A DNA stretch of 64,000 nt from Rothia similimucilaginosa. GTDB taxonomy: Bacteria; Actinomycetota; Actinomycetes; Actinomycetales; Micrococcaceae. Shown here one piece after another: positions 1-7,303 of this stretch (within the stretch, counting starts at the first letter, position 1; each line of letters begins with the position of its first letter). The stretch lies in contig NZ_JAOVAM010000002.1 of assembly GCF_029850875.1 (NCBI RefSeq), forward strand, positions 1-64,000, written 5' to 3'. Under the pieces are notes generated by a model. That model worked only from the letters and a program-made list of their open reading frames with translations, did no database searches and was not told the DNA's origin. The position numbers were made by a program, and so were the translations under genes.

Positions 1-66
1 CTTACTTTTCAGGAAGTTGTTTGTTGTTTGCGTTCACTGTATGGTTTTTGGATAACAATCCCGTAG

Positions 67-186
67 GTTTGCGGTGATTATAGCGAGAGGGAAACGCCTG
101 GTTCCATTCCGAACCCAGAAGCTAAGGCTCTTTGCGCCGATGGTACTGCACTTTTGAGGGTGTGGGAGAGTAGGTTATTGCCGCTT
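67..186 (+). rRNA. rrf: 5S ribosomal RNA
   Basis: The stretch contains the conserved 5S core, including the loop B/C segment around TTCCATTCCGAACCCAGAAG and the CGATGGTACTGCA segment, and closes with a terminal stem between GCGGTG near 71 and TTGCCGC near 178. Length about 120 nt is normal for the molecule. The preceding 66 bases are the 23S-5S spacer, so the window begins at the end of an rRNA operon. Exact ends are accurate to only a few bases. Confidence 0.93.
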
Positions 187-194
187 TATTGTTC

Positions 195-226
195 AATAGC
201 CCCGGCTTTGCCGGGGCTATTTTCGT
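195..226 (+). terminator. rRNA operon terminator
   Basis: A perfect 12-bp GC-rich stem (195-206 with 210-221, TTT loop) followed by a short T-rich run sits directly after the 5S gene. This is a rho-independent terminator ending the rRNA operon. Confidence 0.9.
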
Positions 227-443
227 TTGGGGAGGTCTAACGGCCTCCCCATTTGTCTTTAACATCCTATCGGTACGGGTGCACGGAAGGTGCTCTCTAT
301 ACTAGAATGGTATGGCTTATGTTTAGGCATTAGCGGGTGTATCTAAAGCACCCCTCATAGAGTTGATGCCTCAGGCAGCGGTTCGCCCGAACCGACTGCA
401 TACCCTACCCGCCGACACTGGCGGATACCTCCCAAGGAGATTC

Positions 444-1544
444 ATGTCTGAGACCCCCCGTCACGAGTCTAACGGCTCCGGCCCCCGCCATCACCGCAAG
501 AACAGCGGAGGAAAGGACATCCGCTCCAAGAAGGGCGGCAAGAACTTTGGCGGTAAGGGCGGTTTCAAGCGTAATGACCGCGGAGGCAAAAAGTTTGACG
601 GTCGTCGCTCCGATTCCCGATCCAAGGCACCTCGCTCCAACGGTCCCGAGGCTGAAGCACCTCGCGAAGAAGTACGCAGCATTGGTGGCCGTGCAGGCTA
701 CCGCCCCGCAAAGCCCAAGGCACCGGAAATTGACGATGACATCACCGGTCGCGAGCTGGACGGCGCAACCTTCCGTCAGCTGCGCGCCCTTGAGCCGCGC
801 AACGCAGAAACCGTTGCAAAGCACCTCGCCATGGCAGGTCGCTACCTCGACATCGACCCCGAATTCGCACTAGAACACGCCGTTGCCGCATCCCGTAGCG
901 CAGGCCGTATTGCCGCAGTACGCGAAGCTGTTGGTGTTGCCGCATACGTAGCAGAAGACTTCGAACTGGCACTGCGCGAACTGCGCACCCACCGCCGTAT
1001 TAGCGGCTCCGTAGACCACCTGGCACTGCTGGCGGACTGCGAACGTGCGCTCGGCCGCCTACCCAAGGCAATGGAAATGATTGCAGAATCCAAGAAGGAA
1101 GAACTGCCCGCCAACGTGCGCGTAGAGCTCGCCATCGTTGAATCCGGCATCCTCAGCGATCAGGGCAAGAAGTCCGAGGCTGTCGTAGCACTGCAGATTC
1201 CTCAGCTGAACCCTAAGCGTGCCTTCGAATACAGCCCCCGCCTGTTCAGCGCGTACTCCGACGCGCTTGCTAACGCAGACCGTAACCAGGAAGCAGAACG
1301 CTGGGCACGCCTCTCATTCATGGCAGAAGCAGCATTGGGTCAGGGTAACTTCGCAGAACCCGAAATCTTCGACATGTTCGGTGAAGCAGGCCTCTTCGAA
1401 CAGGAAGAGAAGTCCGTAGAACTCACTGAAACCGCAGAAGACGCTGAAAAGACCGCGGATGCTTCCGCAGAAGAGGAAGTAGCGGAGGACGAGAAGACCG
1501 AAGCTCCCAAGACTGAAGAAGCAGAAGAAACCTCCGCAGAATAA
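444..1544 (+). CDS. TPR-like protein with basic N-terminal and acidic C-terminal tails
   Basis: Protein of 366 residues of unproven function. Start chosen at ATG 444 because AAGGAG lies 5 bases upstream; an earlier in-frame start at 363 has no such site. Residues 1-100 are low-complexity, rich in Gly, Lys, Arg and Ser with GGK/RGG-like runs. Residues about 110-310 are helical, alanine and leucine rich with tetratricopeptide-like spacing (AVAASRSAGRIAAVREAVGVAAY). The last 45 residues are almost all Glu, Ala, Lys and Thr. In actinobacteria a similar protein precedes the HAD phosphatase-tlyA-nadK-recN block (the Rv1691 position in M. tuberculosis), so the location supports a conserved gene. The charged tails suggest an RNA- or protein-binding scaffold, but that is inference. 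Confidence 0.85.
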   Translation: MSETPRHESNGSGPRHHRKNSGGKDIRSKKGGKNFGGKGGFKRNDRGGKKFDGRRSDSRSKAPRSNGPEAEAPREEVRSIGGRAGYRPAKPKAPEIDDDITGRELDGATFRQLRALEPRNAETVAKHLAMAGRYLDIDPEFALEHAVAASRSAGRIAAVREAVGVAAYVAEDFELALRELRTHRRISGSVDHLALLADCERALGRLPKAMEMIAESKKEELPANVRVELAIVESGILSDQGKKSEAVVALQIPQLNPKRAFEYSPRLFSAYSDALANADRNQEAERWARLSFMAEAALGQGNFAEPEIFDMFGEAGLFEQEEKSVELTETAEDAEKTADASAEEEVAEDEKTEAPKTEEAEETSAE

Positions 1545-1594
1545 GACTGCGGAGAATCTAAGAATTCTAAATACGCGACCTAAGTGTCAGCGTG

Positions 1595-1645
1595 AAACCG
1601 CTGGACGCCACACCCAAGCAGGGAAGAGCGTCCAGCGGTTTTCCA
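1595..1645 (+). terminator. Terminator after TPR-like gene
   Basis: A perfect 14-bp inverted repeat (1595-1608 with 1628-1641, AAACCGCTGGACGC arms) ends in TTTT. It separates the TPR-like gene from the HAD phosphatase gene, which therefore needs its own promoter between 1642 and 1732. Confidence 0.85.
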
Positions 1646-1732
1646 TATAATCGCCCGAAGGTGCCAACGCTAGAGTGTCTAACAGGTACGATTAATAGCG
1701 ACAACCGCCAGAGACCCCGAGAGGAACACTCT

Positions 1733-2770
1733 ATGACCAAGAACGCACTCCTATCCCGCTACGATGCCCTCCTCTCCGATCTGGACGGTGTAGTCTACGC
1801 AGGCCCCTTCGCCATCGAAGGCGCACCCGAAGCGCTCAACCGTGCCGAAGAAGAACTCAACGTACCGGTCATTTTTGTCACCAACAACGCATCGCGCTCC
1901 GTAGAATCCGTAGCAGAGCACCTGCGTGAACTGGGCGTGCACACCCGAGCAGGACGCGTCGTCAGCTCCGCACAGGCAGGCGCAGCACTGCTTGCACAGC
2001 ATGTACCCGCAGGCTCCAAAGTACTCGTCACCGGCACCGAAGCACTTGCCGACTGTGTTCGTGCAGTAGGCCTCGAAACGGTACGCAAGGAAGAAGAAGG
2101 CCCTGTAGCCGTCATCCAGGGATTCGACCCCAAGATCGGATGGGAAGACCTCGCGGAAGCCGCCTACACCCTCGCAAACCCCGACATTCTCTGGATTGCA
2201 ACTAACACTGACCAGAGCATCCCCAAGGAACGAGGCCAGGCACCCGGTAACGGCACCCTCGTCACAGCCGTAGCAACTGCCTCGCGCCGTACCCCGCTCG
2301 TCGCGGGTAAACCCGAAGCACCAATCTTCCACACCGCAGCGCAGGCAGTGAACTCCAGCCACCCCGTCATCGTGGGCGACCGCCTGGACACCGACATTCT
2401 CGGAGCCAACAACGCAAAGATGGACGGCGCCCTCGTCCTTACCGGCGTACAGACCTACCAGGACGTCATCGAGGCCGTGCCGAACCAGCGTCCGACCTAT
2501 ATTCTGCGCACCCTCGAGGACTTCTTCGCACCCTACCCCGAAATTGAGGTGCTCTACGAAGGCTACGAAGTCACCGCAACCGGCCCCACCTGGCAGGCAC
2601 GAGTCCGCGGTGAAAACATGAGCCTGACCGGCCCCGAGATTGCAGATACCGAAGCATTCGCGGGTAGCGAGAGTGAAGCCGAAGCATGGCGCGTAGCCTG
2701 CGCGGCATGGTGGGCGGCAAACCCCGAACAGGGCGCACGCCCCAACATCCAGGGGATCCCCGGTGCCTAA
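1733..2770 (+). CDS. HAD-IIA family phosphatase (glycerol-3-phosphate phosphatase-like)
   Basis: Protein of 345 residues. It has the HAD motif I (DLDGVVY, residues 16-22, nucleophile D16), motif II in IFVTNNAS and motif IV in GDRLDTDILGANN, the signature of the NagD/IIA subfamily. The ATG at 1733 is preferred over an open start at 1592 because GAGAGGA precedes it and the upstream stretch contains a terminator. The position one gene before tlyA matches Rv1692, shown in M. tuberculosis to be a D,L-glycerol-3-phosphate phosphatase, so the same substrate is plausible but not proven. The C-terminal 100 residues beyond the HAD core form an extra domain seen in the actinobacterial relatives. The stop codon overlaps the start of the next small gene. 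Confidence 0.92.
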   Translation: MTKNALLSRYDALLSDLDGVVYAGPFAIEGAPEALNRAEEELNVPVIFVTNNASRSVESVAEHLRELGVHTRAGRVVSSAQAGAALLAQHVPAGSKVLVTGTEALADCVRAVGLETVRKEEEGPVAVIQGFDPKIGWEDLAEAAYTLANPDILWIATNTDQSIPKERGQAPGNGTLVTAVATASRRTPLVAGKPEAPIFHTAAQAVNSSHPVIVGDRLDTDILGANNAKMDGALVLTGVQTYQDVIEAVPNQRPTYILRTLEDFFAPYPEIEVLYEGYEVTATGPTWQARVRGENMSLTGPEIADTEAFAGSESEAEAWRVACAAWWAANPEQGARPNIQGIPGA

Positions 2771-2930
2771 AGAACCGGAGACTAACAGCACGGCAGAAGA
2801 AACCGCTGAGCTTGACGCCGAATTTGAGCGCCAACTCGCAGCGACCCTCGCCATGGACCCCGTAGAACGCGTCAAGCGCCTCGAAACGATGAGCGAGCAA
2901 CTGGAGAAGGACCTCGAAAACCTCTCCTAG
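2763..2930 (+). CDS. Small acidic protein between HAD phosphatase and TlyA
   Basis: A 55-residue frame starting with GTG 2763, overlapping the last 8 bases of the upstream gene, and ending at TAG 2928-2930. The product is strongly acidic and helical (segment VKRLETMSEQLEKDLENL). Overlap with the phosphatase suggests translational coupling. A similarly small gene (Rv1693 position) occurs here in mycobacteria, so I believe it is real although short. It contains no recognisable domain; function unknown. Confidence 0.72.
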   Translation: MPKEPETNSTAEETAELDAEFERQLAATLAMDPVERVKRLETMSEQLEKDLENLS

Positions 2931-3020
2931 TTCGCGGCGGTGAACCCTCAGAACAGCAATGCTCTGAGGAGCACTAGATAGCCCGTCACCAGACGACGAC
3001 AGAAAGAAGACAGAGACACC

Positions 3021-3749
3021 GTGCGCCTCGATAAATACCTGGTCGAAGCCGGATTCGTGAGCTCACGAACCCTCGCCGCAAAACTCATCGCGGCAGGAGA
3101 CGTACAAGTCAACGGCAAGGTTGCACGCAAAGCGTCCATGCTCGTGGGCCCGGAGGATACCCTCTACGTGCGCCAGAGCGAACTGACCGAATACGTCAGT
3201 CGCGCAGGCCACAAGCTCGCCGGTGCCCTCGACGCATTCCCCGATATTGAGGTGGAAGGTAAGCGCTGCCTGGACGCGGGAGCCTCCACCGGAGGCTTTA
3301 CCGACGTGCTACTTCGTCGAGGAGCTGCCCACGTAGCCGCCGTTGATGTAGGACACGGGCAGCTTGTGGAAACACTACGCAAAGAACCGCGAGTTGGCGT
3401 GTACGAAGGACTCAATGTTCGTTACATGAAGCCCGAAGATATTGGCGGGCAGGTTGAGCTGACGGTTTCTGACCTCTCGTTCATCTCGCTGACCCTGGTC
3501 ATGGAGTCGCTAGCGAACGCCACCGAAACCGGTGGCGACCTGGTGCTCATGGTCAAGCCGCAGTTCGAGGTTGGCAAACACCGCATCGGACGCGGGGGAG
3601 TGGTGCACGAAGAATCCGCCCGCCGTGAAGCAGTGGAAAAAGTCCAGGCATCTGCGGTAAGCCACGGATTGCGCGTGATGGGTATGGAACCCAGCCCGCT
3701 CCCCGGACAGGACGGCAACGTAGAGTACTTCCTATGGTGCAAAAAATAA
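3021..3749 (+). CDS. tlyA: TlyA rRNA (cytidine-2'-O)-methyltransferase
   Basis: Protein of 242 residues, usual TlyA length about 250-270. Residues 1-60 form an S4 RNA-binding domain (RLDKYLVEAGF). Residues 75-240 form an FtsJ-like Rossmann methyltransferase with the SAM-binding DAGASTGGFTDVLL motif. TlyA 2'-O-methylates 16S and 23S rRNA cytidines and determines capreomycin sensitivity in mycobacteria. Start is GTG 3021. In related genomes nadK follows directly; here the mer element is inserted one base after the tlyA stop codon, leaving the reading frame intact. Confidence 0.95.
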   Translation: MRLDKYLVEAGFVSSRTLAAKLIAAGDVQVNGKVARKASMLVGPEDTLYVRQSELTEYVSRAGHKLAGALDAFPDIEVEGKRCLDAGASTGGFTDVLLRRGAAHVAAVDVGHGQLVETLRKEPRVGVYEGLNVRYMKPEDIGGQVELTVSDLSFISLTLVMESLANATETGGDLVLMVKPQFEVGKHRIGRGGVVHEESARREAVEKVQASAVSHGLRVMGMEPSPLPGQDGNVEYFLWCKK

Positions 3750-3750
3750 A
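3742..3750. repeat. Left copy of 9-bp direct repeat flanking the mer element
   Basis: AAAAATAAA overlaps the tlyA stop codon and is repeated exactly at 6018-6026 at the other edge of the low-GC segment. This is what a target-site duplication would look like. The sequence is A-rich, so chance identity cannot be excluded. Confidence 0.6.
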
Positions 3751-3857
3751 GGGTCTTCGGAATATATAGTGGAATTACTTTCTTAATAGTTTAAAAACAA
3801 CTGGTGTTTAAATCGGATTTTCTGGTGGGATGTTAGGATAATCAATAGTATTATATA

Positions 3858-3887
3858 AAAGTATCAATCACATACGAGTGATACTTT
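3858..3887. repeat. Hairpin upstream of merR promoter
   Basis: A perfect 9-bp inverted repeat (AAAGTATCA at 3858-3866 with TGATACTTT at 3879-3887) is followed by an A-rich run. It may be a terminator remnant of a gene once upstream of mer in the donor; it would insulate the mer promoter from tlyA transcription. Confidence 0.45.
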
Positions 3888-3915
3888 GGGAAAAAAATAA
3901 AATAGTCCAATTTAC

Positions 3916-3947
3916 TTGACCGTGTACTATGGTACATGGTTTATAAT
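3916..3947 (+). promoter_or_regulatory. MerR-type promoter/operator of the mer genes
   Basis: The -35 box TTGACC (3916-3921) and -10 box TATAAT (3942-3947) are separated by 20 bp, the overlong spacer typical of MerR-controlled promoters. Inside the spacer lies an imperfect dyad CCGTGTAC/GTACATGG (3920-3927 and 3932-3939, 7 of 8 matches), the expected MerR operator position. MerR normally untwists such a promoter when mercury is bound. Confidence 0.85.
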
Positions 3948-3966
3948 ATTCAGGGGGTGAAATAAG

Positions 3967-4290
3967 ATGATTTATCGCATTAGTGAGTTTGCAGATAAAT
4001 GTGGAGTTAATAAAGAAGCGATCAGATATTACGAGCGAAAAAATTTATTACAAGAACCTCACCGAACGGAAGCTGGTTATCGGATATATTCATATGATGA
4101 CGTTAAGCGTGTTGGGTTTATTAAACGAATACAGGAACTTGGTTTCTCTTTAAGTGAGATTTATAAATTACTTGGTGTTGTAGATAAAGATGAAGTTCGT
4201 TGTCAAGATATGTTCGAATTTGTTTCTAAAAAACAAAAGGAAGTGCAAAAACAAATAGAGGATTTAAAACGAATTGAAACTATGTTATAA
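3967..4290 (+). CDS. merR: Truncated MerR mercury-responsive regulator
   Basis: Residues 1-70 are a complete MerR winged helix-turn-helix ([17 protein letters not shown]) and residues 75-107 begin the dimerisation helix. The protein stops after 107 residues (...KRIETML), whereas Gram-positive MerR proteins have about 132. Of the three mercury-binding cysteines of the family (C79, C114, C123 in Bacillus numbering), only C79 remains; the loop with the other two is absent. ATG 3967 is preceded by a strong AGGGGGTG site. The stop codon is 30 bases before the merA ribosome-binding site, as if an internal deletion joined the two. It can probably bind DNA but not sense mercury normally. Confidence 0.85.
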   Translation: MIYRISEFADKCGVNKEAIRYYERKNLLQEPHRTEAGYRIYSYDDVKRVGFIKRIQELGFSLSEIYKLLGVVDKDEVRCQDMFEFVSKKQKEVQKQIEDLKRIETML

Positions 4291-4322
4291 TAGAAAAATT
4301 AACAAACGAAAGGAGCTTTTTT

Positions 4323-5963
4323 ATGAATAAATTTAAGGTAAACATTTCAGGAATGACTTGTACGGGTTGTGAAAAACACGTAGAATCAGCACTTGAAAAG
4401 ATAGGTGCTAAAAATATTGAGTCTAGTTATCGTCGTGGTGAAGCAGTATTTGAACTGCCCGATGATATTGAGGTTGAAAGTGCAATAAAGGCGATTGATG
4501 AAGCAAATTACCAAGCCGGAGAAATTGAAGAAGTATCATCACTAGAAAACGTGGCGTTAATTAATGAAGACAATTATGACCTTCTTATTATTGGTTCTGG
4601 TGCTGCTGCCTTTTCTTCGGTAATTAAAGCTATAGAATACGGTGCAAAAGTTGGAATGATTGAGCGTGGAACGGTTGGGGGAACCTGTGTGAATATTGGC
4701 TGTGTTCCGTCAAAAACTCTTCTTAGGGCAGGGGAAATCAATCATTTATCAAAAGACAATCCGTTTATAGGTTTACAAACATCCGCTGGAGAAGTGGATT
4801 TAGCTAGTTTAATCACGCAAAAGGATAAATTGGTGAGCGAACTTCGGAATCAAAAATATATGGATTTAATTGATGAATATAATTTTGATTTAATTAAAGG
4901 TGAAGCAAAATTCGTTGATGCTAGTACGGTTGAGGTCAATGGGACAAAGTTATCTGCAAAACGCTTTTTAATTGCAACAGGTGCATCGCCTTCGTTGCCC
5001 CAAATTTCAGGACTTGAAAAAATGGACTATTTAACTAGTACAACACTTCTTGAGTTAAAGAAAATACCAAAACGATTAACTGTAATTGGTTCAGGATACA
5101 TTGGAATGGAGCTTGGACAACTATTTCATCATTTAGGTTCAGAAATAACGCTTATGCAAAGAAGTGAGCGACTTTTAAAGGAGTATGATTCTGAGATTTC
5201 AGAGTCAGTTGAAAAAGCGTTAATTGAACAGGGTATAAACCTTGTCAAAGGGGCAACTTTTGAGCGTGTTGAACAAAGTGGAGAGATAAAAAGGGTTTAC
5301 GTAACAGTAAATGGCAGTAGAGAAGTCATTGAATCAGATCAGTTACTTGTTGCCACTGGAAGAAAACCAAATACGGATTCTTTAAATTTAAGTGCAGCAG
5401 GTGTTGAAACTGGAAAAAATAATGAAATCCTGATCAATGATTTTGGCCAAACAAGTAATGAAAAGATTTATGCAGCAGGAGATGTGACTTTAGGACCACA
5501 ATTTGTATATGTAGCAGCCTATGAAGGTGGAATTATTACTGATAATGCTATTGGCGGATTAAACAAAAAAATAGATTTATCGGTAGTTCCTGCTGTTACG
5601 TTTACGAATCCGACGGTTGCAACGGTTGGTTTAACAGAAGAACAAGCAAAAGAGAAAGGGTATGATGTGAAGACATCTGTATTACCTTTAGATGCTGTTC
5701 CAAGAGCAATTGTAAACCGTGAAACAACCGGTGTATTTAAACTAGTAGCAGATGCAGAAACACTAAAAGTATTAGGGGTTCATATTGTATCTGAAAATGC
5801 AGGAGATGTCATCTATGCAGCATCATTAGCTGTTAAATTTGGCTTAACGATAGAAGATTTAACAGAAACCCTAGCACCATATTTAACAATGGCTGAAGGG
5901 CTAAAATTAGTTGCACTTACGTTCGATAAAGATATTTCGAAATTATCTTGTTGTGCAGGCTAA
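4323..5963 (+). CDS. merA: Mercuric reductase MerA
   Basis: Protein of 546 residues, full length for Gram-positive MerA. Residues 1-70 form one heavy-metal-associated domain with GMTCTGC. Residues 85-540 form an FAD/NAD(P)H disulfide oxidoreductase with the redox-active [13 protein letters not shown] and the dimerisation domain. The C-terminal vicinal cysteines (SCCAG) that pass Hg(II) to the active site are intact. It reduces Hg(II) to volatile Hg(0) in the cytoplasm. AAAGGAG precedes ATG 4323. Base composition and codons resemble oral or environmental Firmicutes rather than the host, so recent horizontal transfer is likely. No dedicated Hg(II) transporter accompanies it. Confidence 0.97.
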   Translation: MNKFKVNISGMTCTGCEKHVESALEKIGAKNIESSYRRGEAVFELPDDIEVESAIKAIDEANYQAGEIEEVSSLENVALINEDNYDLLIIGSGAAAFSSVIKAIEYGAKVGMIERGTVGGTCVNIGCVPSKTLLRAGEINHLSKDNPFIGLQTSAGEVDLASLITQKDKLVSELRNQKYMDLIDEYNFDLIKGEAKFVDASTVEVNGTKLSAKRFLIATGASPSLPQISGLEKMDYLTSTTLLELKKIPKRLTVIGSGYIGMELGQLFHHLGSEITLMQRSERLLKEYDSEISESVEKALIEQGINLVKGATFERVEQSGEIKRVYVTVNGSREVIESDQLLVATGRKPNTDSLNLSAAGVETGKNNEILINDFGQTSNEKIYAAGDVTLGPQFVYVAAYEGGIITDNAIGGLNKKIDLSVVPAVTFTNPTVATVGLTEEQAKEKGYDVKTSVLPLDAVPRAIVNRETTGVFKLVADAETLKVLGVHIVSENAGDVIYAASLAVKFGLTIEDLTETLAPYLTMAEGLKLVALTFDKDISKLSCCAG

Positions 5964-6017
5964 GGGAACTTTTTTACAACTCCCTATTCAACGGTGTCGA
6001 AAGTAAATTATAGTGCC

Positions 6018-6026
6018 AAAAATAAA
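6018..6026. repeat. Right copy of 9-bp direct repeat flanking the mer element
   Basis: AAAAATAAA, identical to 3742-3750. Sequence after it returns to host-like composition within a few bases. Confidence 0.6.
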
Positions 6027-6035
6027 TAGTGCTAA

Positions 6036-6099
6036 GGCAGTCTGAGAAAACCGCTCGATAACGCAGGACGCGTTGAGGGCGGAGCTTTCTCAGGCTGCC
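6036..6099. repeat. Long imperfect palindrome between mer element and nadK
   Basis: A 14-bp arm GGCAGTCTGAGAAA pairs with TTTCTCAGGCTGCC (one G-U), and an inner arm around ATAACGC pairs with GCGTT. It is GC-rich and host-like. It probably is the original tlyA terminator, now displaced by the insertion, or a structured leader of nadK. No long T run follows. Confidence 0.55.
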
Positions 6100-6261
6100 G
6101 CGCTATTCGCAGGTATTTTTACAGGTATTTTAGAGATACCCCAGTTGTACGCTATTCGAAATAATTTTCTAAAAATATGGTATTTTAGAAAATCTTCGAG
6201 AACATATTCGGTATGATAGGTGTAGATACACCATCTCAACACCCAATGGGAGAGAATCCTT

Positions 6262-7284
6262 ATGGCAGAACACGAAAGCCACGCCCCGCAGGAAGCAACC
6301 GCACAGGTGGCTGCTGTAGATGCGCGCGATGGTTCCGAACGTCGTGGTTCCGAAGACTCGGTGGAACAACGTCACCGTAAGATTCTCGTCTTCGCCCACG
6401 TGGGGCGCAAAGAAGCACGAGATGCCGCCCGACAGGCGTGCACTCAGCTCTACGAAGCGGGACTTGCACCCGTCATGACTCGCTCCGATCTGGAGACCCT
6501 GAGTGAAAACTGGGACGAGCCCATCCCCGTGCAGGTCGTCCACGAATCCGTGGCGCTCATTGATATTGAACTCGGCGTGGTGCTCGGCGGTGACGGCTCG
6601 ATTCTTCGCGCCGCCGAAATGGTGCGCCGAACTAGCGTTCCGCTCATTGGCGTGAACCTGGGACACGTTGGCTTCCTTGCTGAATCCGAAGAGAGTGACC
6701 TGACTGAAACCGTTCGCTGCATCGTCAACAACGAATACACCGTTGAAGAACGCATGGCAATCGACGTGGAAGTCTGGAACGACGGCAAGCGAGTGCATAG
6801 CGATTGGGCACTGAATGAAGCTAGTGTCGAAAAGGGCAACCGCGAAAAAATGATTGAAGTTATTATCGAGGTGGATTGCCGCCCGCTCAGTAGCTTTGGC
6901 TGCGACGGCGTGGTCATGGGAACCCCCACCGGCTCGACTGCCTACGCTTTCTCCGGTGGCGGTCCGGTCGTCTGGCCCGAAGTTGAAGCAATTCTCATGG
7001 TGCCACTCTCGGCTCATGCGCTCTTTGCGCGCCCGCTGGTAGCAGCGCCGACCTCCACCTTGGCGGTAGAAATGATGCCAGGAAACGGTGCCTCCGGCGT
7101 GCTCTGGTGTGATGGCCGCCGAACCGTAGAGTTGGACCCCGGATCCCGTATTGAGGTGCGACGCTCCGAAAAATCGGTGCTGCTTGCCCGTATCCACCCG
7201 GCTCCCTTCTCGGAACGACTGGTGCGTAAATTTGAGCTTCCGATTCGTGGTTGGCGAGGTCCACAGGACGGCGAGAAGCGCTAA
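6262..7284 (+). CDS. nadK: NAD kinase
   Basis: Protein of 340 residues that phosphorylates NAD to NADP. The GGDGS motif (in VVLGGDGSILRAAE) and the NE/D segment (LNEASVEKG) of the family, plus GTPTGSTAYAFSGGGP, are all present. Residues 1-35 are an extra unstructured stretch. ATG 6262 is preceded by GGGAGAGAA. The recN start is 20 bases after the stop, so the two are likely one transcript. Its natural neighbour tlyA has been separated by the mer element, so nadK must rely on a promoter within 6100-6260. Confidence 0.95.
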   Translation: MAEHESHAPQEATAQVAAVDARDGSERRGSEDSVEQRHRKILVFAHVGRKEARDAARQACTQLYEAGLAPVMTRSDLETLSENWDEPIPVQVVHESVALIDIELGVVLGGDGSILRAAEMVRRTSVPLIGVNLGHVGFLAESEESDLTETVRCIVNNEYTVEERMAIDVEVWNDGKRVHSDWALNEASVEKGNREKMIEVIIEVDCRPLSSFGCDGVVMGTPTGSTAYAFSGGGPVVWPEVEAILMVPLSAHALFARPLVAAPTSTLAVEMMPGNGASGVLWCDGRRTVELDPGSRIEVRRSEKSVLLARIHPAPFSERLVRKFELPIRGWRGPQDGEKR

Positions 7285-7303
7285 AGAAAAGGAATGAACG
7301 TTC

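Larger units (their letters stand above)
3751..6017 (+). mobile_element. Transposed low-GC segment carrying merR' and merA
   Basis: About 2.27 kb of AT-rich DNA with Firmicutes-like codon use lies between tlyA and nadK, which are neighbours in other actinobacteria. The composition changes abruptly at both ends and a 9-bp direct repeat flanks it. The left end begins GGGTCTTCGG, reminiscent of ISL3-family termini; read inward from the right it begins GGCACTATAA. Both ends share a subterminal AATT(T)ACTTTC, but the terminal inverted repeat is otherwise poor. No transposase gene is present, so it is a non-autonomous or decayed element. It holds no merB, merT or merP. Confidence 0.7.

Noticed and set aside
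1751-2875. A 374-codon minus-strand open frame over the HAD phosphatase
   Set aside because: Antisense shadow; the plus-strand gene has HAD motifs and the frame has none.
3751-6017. merT, merP, merB or a transposase in the foreign segment
   Set aside because: No frame of the right length or motif is present; only merR' and merA are supported.
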